From contig CANDFN010000049.1 of NCBI GenBank assembly GCA_947384015.1, positions 1-7,677 on the forward strand: a DNA stretch of 7,677 nucleotides. Reading direction: 5' to 3'. Made by a program: the position numbers and the translations under genes. Under the pieces are notes generated by a model. That model did not search any database, was not told the origin of the DNA, and saw only the letters and a program-made list of their open reading frames with translations. Below, one piece after another: positions 1 through 5,144 of this stretch. How positions within the stretch are numbered: the stretch's first letter is position 1; each line of letters begins with the position of its first letter. Origin of the DNA: an uncultured Clostridia bacterium. Lineage in GTDB: Bacteria; Bacillota; Clostridia; Christensenellales; UBA1242.

Positions 1-9
1 TTCCGATCT
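1..9. other. Illumina adapter remnant at contig end
   Basis: Bases 1-9 read TTCCGATCT, identical to the last nine bases of the standard Illumina TruSeq adapter (ends GCTCTTCCGATCT). The match lies exactly at the first base of the window, where an untrimmed adapter would sit. This is inferred from memory of the adapter sequence; a chance 9-base match at a fixed position is very unlikely. Genomic sequence probably begins at base 10, so this stretch should not be interpreted biologically. Confidence 0.85.
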
Positions 10-700
10 ACTGGTAAGTTAGGGTAGATAGGTGTTGCAGGCTGTAACTTACATCTCCATAGTTTGTAATAAGTTCGGTATAATCAAAATCTCCTTCAGG
101 TAAAGAAAGGGTAATTGTGTAATTTGCATCACTTCTATTAATAGTGTCTACCGTATTAAGTATGATGTTGGAATAAGTCCTAACCATTGCTTTTTTGGCT
201 TCTTCCTCATCCTCATAAATTGCCCGCACTCCATAAACATATTCTGCTGGTGTGCCAAATTCGCTACCTTCAGCCCCTCCGCCAGACGAGCCGTCGTTTA
301 ATAACCCTAATATTGACATAATAGTTAAAACCAAAAACAATGCAGCAATAACTATTATGATAGCAGGCAAAAATGCTGTAGAAGAAGCAATTGTTCCACC
401 AGCGGTAGTGGCTGTTTTTGCAGAGCGTTTGGCTACAAGTTTTGCATTAATCTTTGCCACTTGTGCAGGGAACTCTTTTTTAGCCTTGTTCATTGTTAAT
501 TTTTCGGTTGGGGTAAGGTGGTAAACCAAAGGTAGGCTTAAGCGTCTTTCTATGGCTTTTAGTTTGTTTTGCAATTCTTTTTTTCTGGCGTCTTCAGCTT
601 GGGCTTGTATTTCAGCTTCTATTTCGGCTTCTTCATCATCTTCGTCTTCATAATCAAGCTCTTCTTCTAATTCTTCTTCGTCGTCATATTCTTCGTCCAC
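8..700 (-). CDS. Partial single-pass membrane protein of the conjugation locus, 3' end cut off
   Basis: Unrecognised protein. I place the start at the GTG at 700-698 because a strong GGAGG (710-706) lies 5 bases upstream; an in-frame ATG at 733 has no Shine-Dalgarno site and would add 11 residues. From the GTG, about the first 35 residues are dominated by Asp and Glu. A charged helical stretch with many Lys/Arg follows (about 38-100), then one hydrophobic segment (about 110-134), a Gly/Ser linker, and a soluble C-terminal part that is probably extracellular. The apparent stop at 10-8 is made partly from adapter bases (8-9), so the real protein continues past the contig end. Lying on the same strand as two pilin-like genes and next to virD4, it is probably a type IV secretion structural or cell-wall-acting component. 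That role comes from context only; no catalytic domain is visible. Confidence 0.78.
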   Translation of the reverse strand: MDEEYDDEEELEEELDYEDEDDEEAEIEAEIQAQAEDARKKELQNKLKAIERRLSLPLVYHLTPTEKLTMNKAKKEFPAQVAKINAKLVAKRSAKTATTAGGTIASSTAFLPAIIIVIAALFLVLTIMSILGLLNDGSSGGGAEGSEFGTPAEYVYGVRAIYEDEEEAKKAMVRTYSNIILNTVDTINRSDANYTITLSLPEGDFDYTELITNYGDVSYSLQHLSTLTYQ

Positions 701-756
701 ATTGTCCTCCTTTTTTCGTCGCATCACGCCCATTAGTTAAATAATTTTGTTTTTAA

Positions 757-905
757 AATATAAACTATAGGAAGCAAATTTTGAAAGTATTCAAAATTTT
801 TTAAAACTGGCGTTTTAAGTTCACTGACGCTCACGCTTCCAGTTTGAATTAGTTGTCAGTTTTGATTGTAAGTAAACTTACCGATAAAACTTCCTAGAAT
901 ATAAA
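757..905. repeat. MITE-like 133-base insert flanked by 8-base direct repeats
   Basis: The insert at 765-897 begins CTATAGGAAG and ends CTTCCTAG, an imperfect terminal inverted repeat with a 2-base insertion in the left arm. It is flanked directly by AATATAAA on both sides (757-764 and 898-905), as a target-site duplication would be. Inside are a 10-base-pair hairpin (776-799), a 7-base-pair pairing AAACTGG/CCAGTTT (804-810 with 839-845) and a small GTAAG/CTTAC hairpin (868-881 region). There is no ORF, and the interior is richer in G+C than its flanks. It could be a miniature inverted-repeat element or a structured untranslated leader of the minus-strand gene. The flanks are AT-rich, so the direct repeat may be chance. 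Confidence 0.45.
776..799. other. Perfect 10-base-pair hairpin in the 5' leader region
   Basis: AAATTTTGAA (776-785) pairs perfectly with TTCAAAATTT (790-799) around a 4-base loop, AGTA. On the plus strand a run of Ts (797-802) overlaps the end of the stem, but no plus-strand gene lies upstream, so a terminator role is unlikely. On the minus strand it lies in the presumed untranslated leader of the acidic membrane protein, about 75 bases before its start codon. Confidence 0.6.
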
Positions 906-936
906 ATAGAGTAATGCTATATTATAATTTACTATT

Positions 937-966
937 ATTATAACAAAATTTGTAAAATTTACAAAT
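937..966 (-). promoter_or_regulatory. Possible promoter with overlapping 19-base palindrome
   Basis: On the minus strand TATAAT (942-937) is preceded at 16 bases by TTGTAA (964-959), a four-of-six match to the -35 consensus. The -35 region lies inside a perfect odd palindrome, ATTTGTAAA-A-TTTACAAAT (948-966), which could be an operator. It would drive the acidic membrane protein gene with a leader of about 230 bases containing the hairpin-rich insert. The surroundings are so AT-rich that other TATAAT-like hexamers occur (for example 926-921). The rest of 734-999 holds only this promoter candidate and the insert. Confidence 0.4.
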
Positions 967-999
967 AATTTTAAACACTATATTATAAAAAGATCCAAT

Positions 1000-1023
1000 A
1001 AAAAAATAGGGCGGTTTGCCCTA
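1000..1023 (-). terminator. Rho-independent terminator of the first pilin-like gene
   Basis: On the minus strand a six-base-pair stem, TAGGGC/GCCCTA (1023-1018 with 1012-1007), closes a 5-base loop and is followed by a run of Ts (As at 1001-1006 on the plus strand). It begins 13 bases after the stop codon. It is homologous to the terminator at 1484-1513, with the same stem and a different loop. Confidence 0.85.
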
Positions 1024-1035
1024 AGTTTTTGCATT

Positions 1036-1374
1036 CTAAACGTGACTTGCTGTCCAACCAAAACTGAATTTGCCATGTTGAATCATATACATTAACCAGT
1101 AGAATAGAATGATTAATGCAACGGCAGCAACAATACCAATAATAACGGTAATAAGTTTTTGTTTAGCCTCCTTACGTTGATCTGAATTATCTGCTTTAGC
1201 AAAAGTAATACCAACCCAAATTGCATAAATAATACCTACTAAAGAGGCAACAATTAAAATTGGGTTTAAAACATAATTTACTGCATCAGTTAAAGTCTCT
1301 ACCCAGCCTGGTAAATCAACCCCCCATTGATTTTTTGCAGCAAACATGGATATTGCTGAAAATAAAGAATTCAT
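1036..1374 (-). CDS. Type IV secretion pilin-like small membrane protein, copy A (112 aa)
   Basis: A 112-residue protein with a short amphipathic N-terminus, two hydrophobic helices (about 36-59 and 74-98) and a hydrophilic connecting loop, KADNSDQRKEAKQK. This layout matches small T4SS pilin-like/VirB2-type proteins of Gram-positive conjugation systems, which form the extracellular filament or a membrane component of the transfer channel. No classical cleavable signal peptide is evident. The start ATG at 1374 follows AGGGGGAG by 4 bases. The gene is a monocistronic unit with its own promoter and terminator and is the downstream member of a tandem pair. Residues 26-94 are encoded by DNA identical to copy B, while the first 25 and last 18 residues differ. 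The pilin assignment rests on size, topology and the adjacent virD4; a Maff2-like element membrane protein is an alternative. Confidence 0.75.
   Translation of the reverse strand: MNSLFSAISMFAAKNQWGVDLPGWVETLTDAVNYVLNPILIVASLVGIIYAIWVGITFAKADNSDQRKEAKQKLITVIIGIVAAVALIILFYWLMYMIQHGKFSFGWTASHV
1093..1299 (-). repeat. 207-base identical core, copy A
   Basis: Every base from 1093 to 1299 equals 1578-1784 (offset 485) by direct comparison. It covers exactly 69 codons (residues 26-94 of copy A), including all synonymous positions. Identity stops abruptly on both sides while the flanking coding sequence diverges. Confidence 0.95.
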
Positions 1375-1399
1375 AACTCCCCCTAAATTTTATATAAAA

Positions 1400-1428
1400 A
1401 TAATATCAGTTTTTTTTATAATTTGCAA
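1400..1428 (-). promoter_or_regulatory. Promoter of pilin-like copy A
   Basis: On the minus strand TTGCAA (1428-1423) and TATTAT (1405-1400) are separated by exactly 17 bases, with an A-rich spacer. The same hexamers and spacing occur before copy B. Because the terminator of copy B lies upstream, copy A needs its own promoter. Expected start about 1393, giving a leader of about 20 bases. Confidence 0.75.
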
Positions 1429-1483
1429 CTAAATTTAAGTGCTTTTAAAAAATATAATTTATTAGGTATTTAATTAATCAAAT

Positions 1484-1513
1484 AAAAAATAGGGCAGTAA
1501 GCCCTAATTTTTT
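1484..1513 (-). terminator. Rho-independent terminator of the second pilin-like gene
   Basis: The TAGGGC/GCCCTA stem (1490-1495 with 1501-1506) has a 5-base loop, six As on the left and six Ts on the right, so it could work in both directions. It sits directly after the stop codon of copy B and isolates it from copy A. Confidence 0.85.
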
Positions 1514-1517
1514 GTCA

Positions 1518-1847
1518 TTAGTCAACGTGGTTTTGTGTCCAGTTAAAGCTAAATTTACCAGCTTTAATCATATATACTAACCAGTAGAATAGAATGATTA
1601 ATGCAACGGCAGCAACAATACCAATAATAACGGTAATAAGTTTTTGTTTAGCCTCCTTACGTTGATCTGAATTATCTGCTTTAGCAAAAGTAATACCAAC
1701 CCAAATTGCATAAATAATACCTACTAAAGAGGCAACAATTAAAATTGGGTTTAAAACATAATTTACTGCATCAGTTAAAGTCTCAACCCAACCTGGAAGT
1801 TTAACATCTGCTAATAAAGCACTTACTTTTGAAAATAAAGATTTCAT
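1518..1847 (-). CDS. Type IV secretion pilin-like small membrane protein, copy B (109 aa)
   Basis: Paralogue of the neighbouring copy A. I start it at the ATG at 1847 (Met-Lys-Ser-Leu-Phe), which is preceded by AGGGGGA with about 5 bases spacing and aligns with the start of copy A. A longer in-frame reading from 1889 would begin inside the promoter and is rejected. It has two membrane helices (about 32-55 and 70-94) joined by the same KADNSDQRKEAKQK loop, and a C-terminus with the shared GKFSF-x-W-T motif. Residues 22-90 are encoded by DNA identical to copy A; the N-terminus is shorter and the C-terminus differs. It is the first gene on the minus side of the divergent region shared with virD4. 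Likely role: T4SS pilin or small channel component, with the same uncertainty as copy A. Confidence 0.75.
   Translation of the reverse strand: MKSLFSKVSALLADVKLPGWVETLTDAVNYVLNPILIVASLVGIIYAIWVGITFAKADNSDQRKEAKQKLITVIIGIVAAVALIILFYWLVYMIKAGKFSFNWTQNHVD
1578..1784 (-). repeat. 207-base identical core, copy B
   Basis: Partner of 1093-1299, with no mismatches over 207 bases. The wider units (promoter, gene, terminator) are also homologous: promoters are offset by 480 bases and terminators by 483. So the whole transcription unit was duplicated in tandem, but only the core is identical. Confidence 0.95.
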
Positions 1848-1879
1848 ATTTCCCCCTAAAATGAATTTAGTATAACAAT

Positions 1880-1908
1880 ATAATAACAACTTTTTTTTTA
1901 ATTTGCAA
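1880..1908 (-). promoter_or_regulatory. Promoter of pilin-like copy B
   Basis: On the minus strand TTGCAA (1908-1903), a 17-base spacer with a run of nine As, then TATTAT (1885-1880). Architecture and surrounding bases (AGTTGCAAATTA) match the promoter of copy A. Expected start about 1873, leader about 25 bases. Confidence 0.75.
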
Positions 1909-2074
1909 CTGATTTTAAGCGTTTTTTAAAAAATTGCTATAAATATTAATAAAATATTTTTAACTTGCCTTATTTTTTGTTTGTTAAATAATTTTTATAC
2001 AAATTAACTAAAATAAATTATAATTGGACTTAATATGTTTGGGATAATTGAAAAAAATAAATAATTAAAAATAG

Positions 2075-2103
2075 TTGACTAATATTTGTTTATTTTATAA
2101 TAT
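2075..2103 (+). promoter_or_regulatory. Probable virD4 promoter
   Basis: TTGACT (2075-2080) is followed by TATAAT at 2096-2101 (15-base spacer) or TAATAT at 2098-2103 (17-base spacer). This gives a leader of about 85 bases before virD4. The remainder of the 348-base divergent region (1848-2195) is AT-rich, with one weak AT hairpin (1941-1959) and no gene; I see no convincing oriT. Confidence 0.6.
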
Positions 2104-2195
2104 AAATATAATTAAAAGTTTTAGATATATGTTTTGCATAGCCTTAACGTATAAATAATTAAGAGTCTTGTAAGAATTGTTTTTTAGGAGAATTA

Positions 2196-4208
2196 ATGAA
2201 AAAGTTTTGGAAAAGATTAATATGGTATGTTTTAGGCTTTGCAGTCCTATTTGTGGTTATAAATTTACTATCTTCTTATTTTGGCAAAGATGGTTTTCAT
2301 TTCAGCACTAAAAACTTTGGTATGTCTTTTGGTATAGCAATAGCTGTTGTTTTAGTAGTGTTTGTGCTTGTTGCCATTAAAAAGGTTGATAAAATTGGCA
2401 CAACTACAGATAAGGCTAAGGATGAGGCTAAAGACACAAAAGGTGAAAAGGTTAGTGAGTTCTTTAGTAGAGATTTTGAAACAGAAGAGTCTTTAAAAAA
2501 GAACCCAGCATTTAATTACAACAATGTTTCAACAATAAGGAATGCAAAAAAAGATGGTGTTTTGGTTAGAGCAGACCAAAAGGGCAATAATATGGACATC
2601 AACTTTGTAGAACCAATTCATACACTAGTAGTCGGAACAACATCATCTGGTAAAACATCACGTTTTGTTGTGCCAACACTTCAGCTTATGAGTATGACAG
2701 CTGCAAAACCTTCATTTGTTGTAAGCGACCCTAAAGGCGAACTTTATGATAAAAACTACAACAAACTAAAAAAAGAAGGTTATGATGTTTATAAAATAGA
2801 TATGATTAATCCGTTCCAAAGTATTAGATGGAACCCATTATCACATCCATACGATTTGTATCATCGTAGCTTTAACTTAGAAAAAGAAGTTAGGGTGCAC
2901 CCTCCAGGGGATAATCCTAAAAAATATAACCTAATTATTCAACGTGATTTTGATTGCAATCAAACTACATGGTTTGAATTTAACGGCACTGCTTATGCAG
3001 ACAAAAGTTTGCTAGAAAATGATATGCGTATTATGTCTCGTGAACTTAAAGATAATGTTTACACATCTATTCAAGATATTTGCCAAGCTATTTGTCCAGT
3101 GCAAAGTGAAAAAGACCCTTCTTGGCAAGAAACTGCACAAAAGCTTTTACAAGCAACCGTGCTTGCAATGTTAGAAGATAGCCGTATTCCAGAACTTAAA
3201 TTGACAAGAGATAAATTCAGTTTTTACAACGTTGCAAAAATTGTAAACACTCAAGATAGTGGTAGAGATACCTTTGCAACCTTAAAACAATATATCTTTA
3301 ATTATCGTGATAAGTTTGGTCAGGTTGCACAACTTGCAAACACTGCATTAAACAACGCAGATACAACAACCAAAAACTATGTAGGTTTTGCAACTGCAGC
3401 TATGAGTATGTTTAATGATATGGGTATAAGCTTCCTAACTGGCGAAACCGAAATAGACTTTGTTAACATTGATGAAAAACCTACGGCATTGTTCTTGCTT
3501 ATTCCGGATGAAATTAAAACTCGTCACCCACTTGCGGTTTTGTTTGTAACACAACTTTATAAGAGATTGGTAGAAAAGGCAAGAACCTTAAAAGATAGTA
3601 GATTAAAACGTAATGTTTACTTCCTACTAGATGAATTTGGTAACATGCCAAAATTCCCAGGCTTTGCAGGGCTTATGACGGTAGGCCGTAGCCGTGGTAT
3701 ATTCTTTGAACTTGTTGTTCAATCTTACAGTCAGTTGAACCAAATTTATGGTCAGGACGAAGGTAAAATTATACGTGATAACTGTCCAATTCAAGTTTAC
3801 ATTGCATCTGAAGATATGGTAACAAACAAAGAGTTTAGTGAACTTTTGGGTAAAAAAACAATCACAACAAGAAAAGAAAATATAAGTGAAGGGCCGGACG
3901 GCAAGAAAACTAAATCTTACAGTGATGATGTTAAATCAATACCAGTTGCCTACCCAGAACAGTTAATGACATATAGAGATAAAGGCGAAATTATTATTAA
4001 AACCTTTACTCCAAATGCGGTGCTTAAAACAAAAATTACTCCATACTTTAAATGTAGTTTGTATGATAATAGCCAAGTGTTTGGTCAATATGTTCAACGT
4101 AGAACTTTTGATGAAGAAGCTGTTTACTATGATATTAAAATGCGTAACAAATTAATGGCAAAACAAAACGGCGATGATGACGACGATGATGATGACGATT
4201 TGTTCTAA
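2196..4208 (+). CDS. virD4: VirD4/TraG-family type IV secretion coupling ATPase
   Basis: Complete 670-residue coupling protein. It is expected to sit at the inner membrane as a hexamer, recruit the relaxase-DNA complex and energise its passage into the transfer channel. Two N-terminal membrane helices (about 8-28 and 43-62) precede the soluble ATPase. Walker A is GTTSSGKT (147-154). The family motif DPKGELY is at 178-184, an all-alpha insertion follows at about 220-400, Walker B VYFLLDE is at 474-480, and GRSRG (497-501) with the QS pair (509-510) completes the RecA-like core. The protein ends with nine aspartates and Leu-Phe. ATG 2196 follows AGGAG by 5 bases. It is monocistronic, divergent from the pilin-like genes, and ends in a strong terminator. 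The family call is secure; the partner relaxase is not in the window. Confidence 0.96.
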   Translation: MKKFWKRLIWYVLGFAVLFVVINLLSSYFGKDGFHFSTKNFGMSFGIAIAVVLVVFVLVAIKKVDKIGTTTDKAKDEAKDTKGEKVSEFFSRDFETEESLKKNPAFNYNNVSTIRNAKKDGVLVRADQKGNNMDINFVEPIHTLVVGTTSSGKTSRFVVPTLQLMSMTAAKPSFVVSDPKGELYDKNYNKLKKEGYDVYKIDMINPFQSIRWNPLSHPYDLYHRSFNLEKEVRVHPPGDNPKKYNLIIQRDFDCNQTTWFEFNGTAYADKSLLENDMRIMSRELKDNVYTSIQDICQAICPVQSEKDPSWQETAQKLLQATVLAMLEDSRIPELKLTRDKFSFYNVAKIVNTQDSGRDTFATLKQYIFNYRDKFGQVAQLANTALNNADTTTKNYVGFATAAMSMFNDMGISFLTGETEIDFVNIDEKPTALFLLIPDEIKTRHPLAVLFVTQLYKRLVEKARTLKDSRLKRNVYFLLDEFGNMPKFPGFAGLMTVGRSRGIFFELVVQSYSQLNQIYGQDEGKIIRDNCPIQVYIASEDMVTNKEFSELLGKKTITTRKENISEGPDGKKTKSYSDDVKSIPVAYPEQLMTYRDKGEIIIKTFTPNAVLKTKITPYFKCSLYDNSQVFGQYVQRRTFDEEAVYYDIKMRNKLMAKQNGDDDDDDDDDLF

Positions 4209-4221
4209 AAAGTAAAAATAA

Positions 4222-4248
4222 AAAAACAAGGTTAAATGCCTTGTTTTT
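4222..4248 (+). terminator. Terminator between virD4 and the convergent regulator gene
   Basis: A perfect 10-base-pair stem, AAAAACAAGG/CCTTGTTTTT (4222-4231 with 4239-4248), surrounds a 7-base loop. With As on the left and Ts on the right it can terminate both virD4 and the convergent minus-strand gene whose stop is at 4260. Confidence 0.9.
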
Positions 4249-4259
4249 GTTTATTTATT

Positions 4260-4502
4260 TTAAAGATATTCTAAATTGTCTTTATCAAATATTGGGTCAT
4301 TTAAAAATTCTAATATTGTCATATTAAAGCCATCTGCAACTTGATAAATAAGTGCTAGTGTTGGAGATTTCGTTTCTCCGCGTAAAATATTGGTTAAAGT
4401 AGAACGCGCGATACAAGATTCTTTAGCAAATTTGTATAATGATATTTTGTTCTTCTTTAACAGTTTATTAAATCTTATAGAAAATGCTTCACCGAGATTC
4501 AT
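4260..4502 (-). CDS. XRE-family helix-turn-helix repressor (80 aa)
   Basis: A small Cro/C1-type DNA-binding protein, essentially a single HTH domain of about 65 residues. The first helix region is at about 5-17, the helix-turn-helix runs through YKFAKESCIARSTLTNILRG (about 23-42), and two further helices contain the typical SPTLALIYQVADGFNMTILEFL stretch (46-67, given by its ends S46 and L67). There is no sensor domain, so it is probably a simple dimeric repressor, perhaps relieved by a partner. ATG 4502 follows AAGGAAA (4514-4508). It is divergent from the SLOG-like gene, and three inverted repeats lie between them, one abutting its own Shine-Dalgarno site. This strongly suggests autoregulation together with control of the neighbour. 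The DNA targets are inferred, not demonstrated. Confidence 0.93.
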   Translation of the reverse strand: MNLGEAFSIRFNKLLKKNKISLYKFAKESCIARSTLTNILRGETKSPTLALIYQVADGFNMTILEFLNDPIFDKDNLEYL

Positions 4503-4513
4503 TATTATTTCCT

Positions 4514-4529
4514 TGTCCTAATTTGGACA
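4514..4529. promoter_or_regulatory. Operator-like inverted repeat O1
   Basis: TGTCC-TAATTT-GGACA has perfect 5-base arms. It lies between a possible minus-strand -10 (TAGAAT, 4540-4535) and the ribosome binding site of the XRE gene, touching the latter. It shares the pattern TGTCY-N6-RGACA with O2 and O3. Confidence 0.75.
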
Positions 4530-4562
4530 CTTTTATTCTAACAATCACAATATTAAAAAGTG

Positions 4563-4578
4563 TGTCTCAATTAAGACA
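4563..4578. promoter_or_regulatory. Operator-like inverted repeat O2
   Basis: TGTCT-CAATTA-AGACA has perfect 5-base arms. Its centre is 49 bases from O1 and 62 bases from O3. It lies upstream of both divergent promoters. An additional half-site, AGAC, follows at 4581-4584. Confidence 0.75.
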
Positions 4579-4594
4579 TAAGACTATTTTTTGT

Positions 4595-4623
4595 TTGACT
4601 ATAGAATTTATATTTATTACAAT
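4595..4623 (+). promoter_or_regulatory. Promoter of the SLOG-like gene
   Basis: TTGACT (4595-4600), 17-base spacer, TACAAT (4618-4623). The expected start is about 4630, inside operator O3, giving a very short leader of about 18 bases. Repressor bound at O3 would block initiation. Confidence 0.75.
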
Positions 4624-4624
4624 A

Positions 4625-4640
4625 TGTCTTAATAAGGACG
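4625..4640. promoter_or_regulatory. Operator-like inverted repeat O3
   Basis: TGTCT-TAATAA-GGACG is the weakest of the three sites, with two arm mismatches, but has the same length and core. It begins one base after the -10 element and covers the predicted transcription start and the AAGGA ribosome binding site (4634-4638) of the plus-strand gene. Confidence 0.65.
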
Positions 4641-4647
4641 TATTATT

Positions 4648-5100
4648 ATGAAAACATGTGCATTCTTTGGTCATAGAAAGGTTTTTAGTTTCTATGAAAT
4701 TGAAAATAAACTGATTAATACAGTAGAAAAGTTGATAGAAGAGGGTTGTGTAAGGTTCTTAGTAGGAGACCATGGGGAGTTTGATAATCTTGCCTTAAAT
4801 GTATGTTTAAAACTAAAAAAGAAGTTTTCTAATATAAAAATAGAGAAGGTTGCTACATCTTTAAATTTTAATAAACCTAAAGATGAAGAGTGTTGTGTGG
4901 CGGAATATGATACAATTATTTATGATATAGAAACAGTTTATTTTAAAAGAAGAATAGAAACCTCTAACCGACATGTGATTGATGAAAGTGATGTGGTTGT
5001 TTGTTATATAAGAGACAAAGAATATTGTAGTGGGGCGGTTAATGCGGTAAAATATGCCGATAAAAGTGGGAAAAAGATAATTAATATACTTAATATTTAG
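4648..5100 (+). CDS. SLOG/YpsA (DUF1273)-like Rossmann-fold protein (150 aa)
   Basis: It resembles the SLOG superfamily, which includes YpsA/DUF1273 and DprA-related folds and binds nucleotides or nucleotide-derived ligands. Visible motifs are a first strand ending in FFGHR (6-10), a glycine- and acid-containing turn GDHGEFD (40-46) followed by a helix rich in Leu/Lys, NRHVIDESDVVVCYI (107-121) matching the family's 'R-x-x-V-x-x-SD' stretch, and SGAVNAVKYA (128-137) before a last strand. It has no membrane segment or signal peptide and is shorter than YpsA, consistent with a single domain. The ATG is preceded by AAGGA with 9 bases spacing. It is divergent from an XRE repressor, with operator-like repeats over its promoter. 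Family assignment is by motif recognition; the ligand and biological role are unknown. No terminator separates it from the next gene. Confidence 0.72.
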   Translation: MKTCAFFGHRKVFSFYEIENKLINTVEKLIEEGCVRFLVGDHGEFDNLALNVCLKLKKKFSNIKIEKVATSLNFNKPKDEECCVAEYDTIIYDIETVYFKRRIETSNRHVIDESDVVVCYIRDKEYCSGAVNAVKYADKSGKKIINILNI

Positions 5101-5109
5101 TTTATTAAT

Positions 5110-5138
5110 TTGACAAGAAAAATTCATTTTTATATAAT
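5110..5138 (+). promoter_or_regulatory. Perfect consensus promoter of the methyltransferase operon
   Basis: TTGACA (5110-5115), exactly 17 bases, TATAAT (5133-5138), both hexamers fully consensus. The usual start, seven bases after the -10, is 5145, the first base of the GTG start codon. It probably drives the whole downstream operon. Confidence 0.88.
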
Positions 5139-5144
5139 GTTTGT

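Noticed and set aside
252..524. Plus-strand 90-codon open frame
   Set aside because: It lies entirely opposite the acidic membrane protein gene, has no ribosome binding site, and only mirrors the low-complexity and membrane-segment codons of the real gene.
797..802. Plus-strand terminator at the 776-799 hairpin
   Set aside because: No plus-strand gene lies upstream and the stem is almost all A-T, so termination there has no evident purpose.
1848..1889. Longer N-terminus for pilin-like copy B starting at 1889
   Set aside because: It would begin inside the promoter region and lacks a ribosome binding site; ATG 1847 has AGGGGGA and aligns with copy A.
1909..2195. Origin of transfer or riboswitch upstream of virD4
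   Set aside because: The region is simple AT-rich DNA with one weak AT hairpin; no convincing nick-region motif or conserved RNA structure was seen.
4861..5127. Minus-strand 88-codon open frame
   Set aside because: Antisense to the SLOG-like gene, with a composition typical of a shadow frame; no ribosome binding site or recognisable protein.
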